A DNA stretch of 16,257 nucleotides, taken from Clostridiales bacterium. Lineage in GTDB: Bacteria; Bacillota; Clostridia; Lachnospirales; UBA12420. The notes below the pieces were generated by a model that ran no database searches, had not been told where the DNA came from, and saw nothing but the letters and a program-made list of their open reading frames with translations. The first letter of the stretch is position 1; every line of letters starts with the position of its first letter. Made by a program: the position numbers and the translations under genes. The stretch spans positions 29,641-45,897 of the forward strand of contig DMOI01000008.1 in assembly GCA_003452395.1 (NCBI GenBank), in the 5' to 3' direction. Positions 14,041 to 16,257 of the stretch are shown one piece after another.

Positions 14041-14200
14041 ATGATAAGGAAGATAAGTGATAACACTTATGTGACACCTTTTGAGTGATAGAAAACTATA
14101 CGTTCATCGCGTTAAGATATAGAGCGGAAAAGGAAACTTTTCAAACAAAGTGGCACCACGGGAAATCTCGTCTTTGACGAGTGATTGTGGCGTCTTTTTT
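14041..14200 (+). ncRNA. T-box leader of aspS, tRNA-Asp-type specifier, short Stem I
   Basis: The antiterminator T-box sequence is AAACAAAGTGGCACCACGG (from 14143); TGGC (14151-14154) can pair with an uncharged 3' GCCA end, matching the G73 discriminator of tRNA-Asp and tRNA-Asn. Stem I: AAGG (14046-14049) pairs with CCTT (14077-14080), an internal loop has GTGACA on its 3' side with specifier GAC (14073-14075, Asp), and the upper stem is ATAAGTG/CACTTAT. A Stem III-like hairpin is GAAAAG/CTTTTC (14127-14142). The terminator is CCAC...CTCGTC/GACGAG...GTGG ending in T6 (14195-14200). Uncharged tRNA would favour the antiterminator and switch aspS on. Stem I is only about 35 bases, without room for the usual distal AG-bulge/loop module. 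Confidence 0.85.
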
Positions 14201-14225
14201 AATTACAGTTAAGGAGGTGGTTGTC

Positions 14226-14300
14226 ATGGGAGATGATGATGACGATGATAATGATAATAAAAAAACTAAACTAAGAACAGAAAGGAGTCGATTAAAATGA
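14226..14300 (+). CDS. Asp/Asn-rich 24-residue leader peptide coupled to aspS
   Basis: A short reading frame begins at ATG 14226 with an ideal ribosome site, AAGGAGGTGG at 14211-14220 (GGAGG 8 bases before ATG). The peptide begins MGDDDDDDNDNKKTK and ends in a basic TERSRLK: seven Asp and two Asn in codons 3-11, then a positively charged tail. Its TGA (14298-14300) overlaps the aspS ATG (14297-14299) as ATGA, the classical arrangement for translational coupling. The aspS ribosome site (AAAGGAG, 14281-14287) lies inside the frame. It follows the T-box terminator, so it is transcribed only when the T box reads through. I infer a regulatory leader peptide. It does not look like a conserved protein known to me. 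Confidence 0.7.
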   Translation: MGDDDDDDNDNKKTKLRTERSRLK

Positions 14301-15643
14301 AGGAAATTTATAGCAAAGTAAGAGAAGAAATTTCTATTTACAATTTAAAAGAATATGAAGGAAAAGAAGTGATAATAAGAGGAAGTGTCCATAAAATAAG
14401 GGAAATGAGTTCGTTTAGATTTATAATATTACGAACAAAAGAAGGTTTGATCCAATGTGTAGAAGAAACAGATATATCCATTGTAAAAGAAGGTGAATGG
14501 ATCAAAATAACAGGGATATTAGTAAAAGAAGGTGAATGGATCAAAATAACAGGGATATTAGTAAAAGAAGAAAAACAAGAGCTTGGATATGAACTGAAAG
14601 TAAAGAATATAGAAATAGTGTCTAAACCGAAAGAACAGATGCCAATAATTATAAATAAAAAGGAGTTAAATCTTAATTTGGTAAGTAAACTTGATAATAG
14701 AATAGTGGCACTAAGACATCCAAAAGAAATGGCTATATTTAAGCTACAAGAAGGCATAATCAGGGGATTTAAGGAGTTTATGAATAATGCAGGCTTTACT
14801 GAGATAAAGTCACCTAAACTAGTATCAGGTAGTGCAGAAGGCGGAGCAGATGTCTTTAAAATTAATTATTTTGAAAAAGAGGTAGTATTAGCGCAGTCAC
14901 CACAGTTTTATAAGGAAATTATGGTAGGTGTTTATGAAAGAGTATTTGAAGTAGGAGCGGTGTATAGAGCGGAAAAACATGATACGTCTCGGCATATAAA
15001 TGAATATATAAGCTTGGATGCTGAAATGGGATTTATAGAAAGTTTTGAGGAGATAATGGAAATAGAAGTAGCTTTGCTAAAATATATAATGAACTTTTTA
15101 GAAGAAAACTATAAGAATGAGCTAAAATTACTTGAGATAACGTTGCCACAAATAACTACAATACCAGCATATAAATTTTCTGAGATAAAGGAGATAGTGA
15201 GTAGGGAATATAATAGACCTATAAAAGACTTCGAAGATTTAGAGCCAGAAGAGGAAAAACTGATATATAAGTATGTGAAGGAAAAGTATGGTAGCGAGTT
15301 TGTATTTGTAACTCATTACCCTACAACAAAAAGACCTTTTTATGCTATGGAAAGCAAAGAAAATAGAAACGAGACAGAAAGCTTTGACCTACTATTTAGA
15401 GGTATTGAAATAACGACAGGTGGGCAGAGAATACATGATTATGATATGTTAGAGGAAAAGATGAGAAAGAGAGGTATGAATGTAGAAGGCTTTGAGTCAT
15501 TTATGGCACTTCATAAATATGGAGTGCCACCACATGGGGGACTTGGAATGGGACTTGAAAGGCTACTTGCAAAGCTAGTTGGGTTAGAAAATGTAAAAGA
15601 AGCGAGTTTGTTTCCAAGGGATAGGAATAGGGTAAGACCTTAA
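14297..15643 (+). CDS. aspS: Aspartyl-tRNA synthetase, archaeal type (aspartate--tRNA(Asp/Asn) ligase)
   Basis: 448-residue class IIb synthetase that attaches aspartate to tRNA. An OB-fold anticodon-binding domain (about 10-110) is followed by the catalytic core: GSAEGGADVFKI (about 177-188), QSPQFYKEIM (about 200), motif 2 VYRAEKHDTSRHINEYISLD (about 221-240), and motif 3 GGLGMGLERLLAKL with the ending ASLFPRDRNRVRP that is typical of AspRS and not AsnRS. There is no bacterial GAD insertion, so it is the archaeal/eukaryal-like form found in Clostridia, which may also charge tRNA-Asn for GatCAB amidation. The OB motif reads GSVHKIR, where discriminating archaeal enzymes often have GWV. Residues 63-75 are exactly repeated as 76-88; without the copy the length is 435, normal for the family. 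AAAGGAG lies 9 bases before ATG. Confidence 0.93.
   Translation: MKEIYSKVREEISIYNLKEYEGKEVIIRGSVHKIREMSSFRFIILRTKEGLIQCVEETDISIVKEGEWIKITGILVKEGEWIKITGILVKEEKQELGYELKVKNIEIVSKPKEQMPIIINKKELNLNLVSKLDNRIVALRHPKEMAIFKLQEGIIRGFKEFMNNAGFTEIKSPKLVSGSAEGGADVFKINYFEKEVVLAQSPQFYKEIMVGVYERVFEVGAVYRAEKHDTSRHINEYISLDAEMGFIESFEEIMEIEVALLKYIMNFLEENYKNELKLLEITLPQITTIPAYKFSEIKEIVSREYNRPIKDFEDLEPEEEKLIYKYVKEKYGSEFVFVTHYPTTKRPFYAMESKENRNETESFDLLFRGIEITTGGQRIHDYDMLEEKMRKRGMNVEGFESFMALHKYGVPPHGGLGMGLERLLAKLVGLENVKEASLFPRDRNRVRP
14483..14570 (+). repeat. Exact 39-bp tandem duplication inside aspS
   Basis: Bases 14483-14521 are repeated without a difference at 14522-14560, and a third partial copy of 10 bases follows (14561-14570). 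The unit is 13 codons, encoding VKEGEWIKITGIL, so the frame is kept. Identity including third codon positions points to a recent event. Confidence 0.95.
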
Positions 15644-15660
15644 AAGGATTTAAACAAAAT

Positions 15661-15696
15661 AAAAACAGCATATGTTTTTACAACAATGCTGTTTTT
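15661..15696. terminator. Bidirectional terminator between aspS and the coat-like gene
   Basis: AAAAACAGCAT (15661-15671) pairs with ATGCTGTTTTT (15686-15696), an 11-bp stem with a 14-base loop. The A-run and T-run on the two sides suit termination from both convergent genes. Confidence 0.8.
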
Positions 15697-15702
15697 ACAT
15701 GC

Positions 15703-15726
15703 TTTAATTAGGGGGGGCTAATTAAA
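15703..15726. repeat. Short hairpin with a G-run loop at the end of the coat-like gene
   Basis: TTTAATTAG (15703-15711) pairs with CTAATTAAA (15718-15726); the loop is six G, part of a run of seven. It includes the stop codon of the minus-strand gene. It could add to termination or block exonucleases; read from the minus strand the loop is a C-run. Confidence 0.5.
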
Positions 15727-16138
15727 CTGCATTCCTTACTATTGCAACTATTTTATCAACTGGTATATCAACTACAGAACCAATTGTGAAAATGAAATCT
15801 CTATCACATTTTCTATCAGGGTCAGGGCAGCCATATGCGCCTTTTACTCCTCCACAACCAACACCACCATAGCCACCAACGCCACCAACGCCACCATAGC
15901 CACCAAATCCACCATAATTTGAACCTCTTGAGCATCCGTTTCCTAAAGCACATCCTGGAGCAGGACCGATACAAGTAGTTAATCTTACAAAGCATGGGTT
16001 AACTTTTAGAACTACACCAGTGAATCCACAACCAGATTGCCCTCCACTTTCAGTAAATATAGTTACTGTTTCTCCTATTTGATCTACTAAGTGTTCTGCG
16101 AGTTTTGCATCGCAACAAAAATTATTAATATCTGACAT
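15722..16138 (-). CDS. Gly/Cys-rich hypothetical protein, probable spore-coat component
   Basis: 138 residues. Residues about 1-58 (DAKLAEHLVDQIGETVTIFT, then GFTGVVLKVNPCFVRLTT) and about 114-138 (FIFTIGSVVDIPVDKIVAIV) look like the two halves of one small Sm-like or DUF2642-like beta barrel. Between them is a low-complexity insert of GGYGGVGG repeats flanked by cysteines (CALGNGC, VGCGG, GCPDPDRKC); about eleven Cys in total. Gly-rich, Cys-rich proteins of this size are common in clostridial spore coats and exosporia, where disulphides cross-link them. Ribosome site GAGGAG lies about 7 bases before ATG 16138, and a sigma-K-like promoter lies upstream. No signal peptide, as expected for a mother-cell coat protein. 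Family not identified; coat role is inferred. Confidence 0.75.
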   Translation of the reverse strand: MSDINNFCCDAKLAEHLVDQIGETVTIFTESGGQSGCGFTGVVLKVNPCFVRLTTCIGPAPGCALGNGCSRGSNYGGFGGYGGVGGVGGYGGVGCGGVKGAYGCPDPDRKCDRDFIFTIGSVVDIPVDKIVAIVRNAV

Positions 16139-16188
16139 ATTTATATCTCCTCTCTTATATTTGATTTGTAGGATTTCTAATCCTAATA

Positions 16189-16216
16189 TATAATATGAAC
16201 AAGCTGAAAAATGTGT
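16189..16216 (-). promoter_or_regulatory. Possible sigma-K (mother-cell) promoter of the coat-like gene
   Basis: On the minus strand: AC (16216-16215), 17-base spacer, CATATTATA (16197-16189), matching the sigma-K pattern AC and CATAnnnTA. The start would be near 16181, about 43 bases before ATG. A short hairpin GGATT/AATCC lies in the predicted leader start. The motif is short, so the call rests partly on the product. Confidence 0.4.
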
Positions 16217-16257
16217 TACAGCTTGGATTATAGTAAGTTTAGGGTCAGGACTGAATT

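Noticed and set aside
14297..15643. Asparaginyl-tRNA synthetase instead of aspartyl
   Set aside because: The C-terminal ASLFPRDRNRVRP and the motif 2 region match archaeal-type AspRS, and the T-box specifier reads GAC.

Overview
The window looks like chromosomal DNA of a spore-forming, AT-rich Firmicute, most likely a member of the Clostridia. Reasons: strong AGGAGG-type ribosome sites, AT-rich DNA, TTGACA/TATAAT promoters with 17-bp spacers, a T-box leader, an archaeal-type aspartyl-tRNA synthetase, an H-type small acid-soluble spore protein (59 codons, minus strand), and a Gly/Cys-rich probable spore-coat protein. No rRNA, tRNA, CRISPR array or transposase gene was seen.

Layout. 1-1862: a type IV pilin-like gene (prepilin N-terminus, bacterial Ig-like domain, DUF6273/C-type-lectin-like C-terminus) with its own promoter and terminator. 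1897-2137: the spore protein gene sspH on the minus strand. 2196-4305: a membrane chemoreceptor. 4345-4848: a hotdog-fold thioesterase-like protein. 4854-9673: an AAA ATPase with a DUF234/PD-(D/E)XK-like tail behind a palindrome-rich promoter, then a SWIM-SNF2 helicase, probably co-transcribed. 9701-9826: a GC-rich cluster of three hairpins. 9859-11208: a TPR protein with a TIR-like N-terminus. 11239-12844: a second pilin-DUF6273 paralogue without the Ig domain. 12943-13095: a REP-like element with near-perfect inverted ends. 13156-13842: a SatP/YaaH-family acetate transporter. 13880-15643: aspS with a long leader. 15661-16216: convergent Gly/Cys-rich coat-like gene.

The most interesting region is the aspS leader (13880-14300). 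One good promoter drives, in order: (i) a compact three-way-junction RNA with an exchangeable antiterminator and terminator that I cannot assign to a known riboswitch class; (ii) a T box with an unusually short Stem I, a GAC (Asp) specifier triplet and a TGGC acceptor-binding sequence matching a G73 discriminator; (iii) a 24-codon leader peptide with an ideal ribosome site that begins MGDDDDDDNDN and whose stop codon overlaps the aspS start as ATGA. An Asp/Asn-rich leader peptide translationally coupled to an aspartyl-tRNA synthetase gene suggests a third control layer, either Asp-tRNA sensing by ribosome stalling or ribosome destabilisation by an acidic nascent chain. The synthetase gene itself carries an exact 39-bp in-frame tandem duplication in its anticodon-binding domain.

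The second theme is the two pilin-DUF6273 paralogues. Both switch abruptly, in the last ~200 bp, from A-ending AT-rich codons to a GC-rich hypervariable stretch between conserved YWTRDA and RP motifs. This resembles a diversified ligand-binding tail, although no reverse transcriptase or template repeat is present here and the two tails do not look derived from one shared template.
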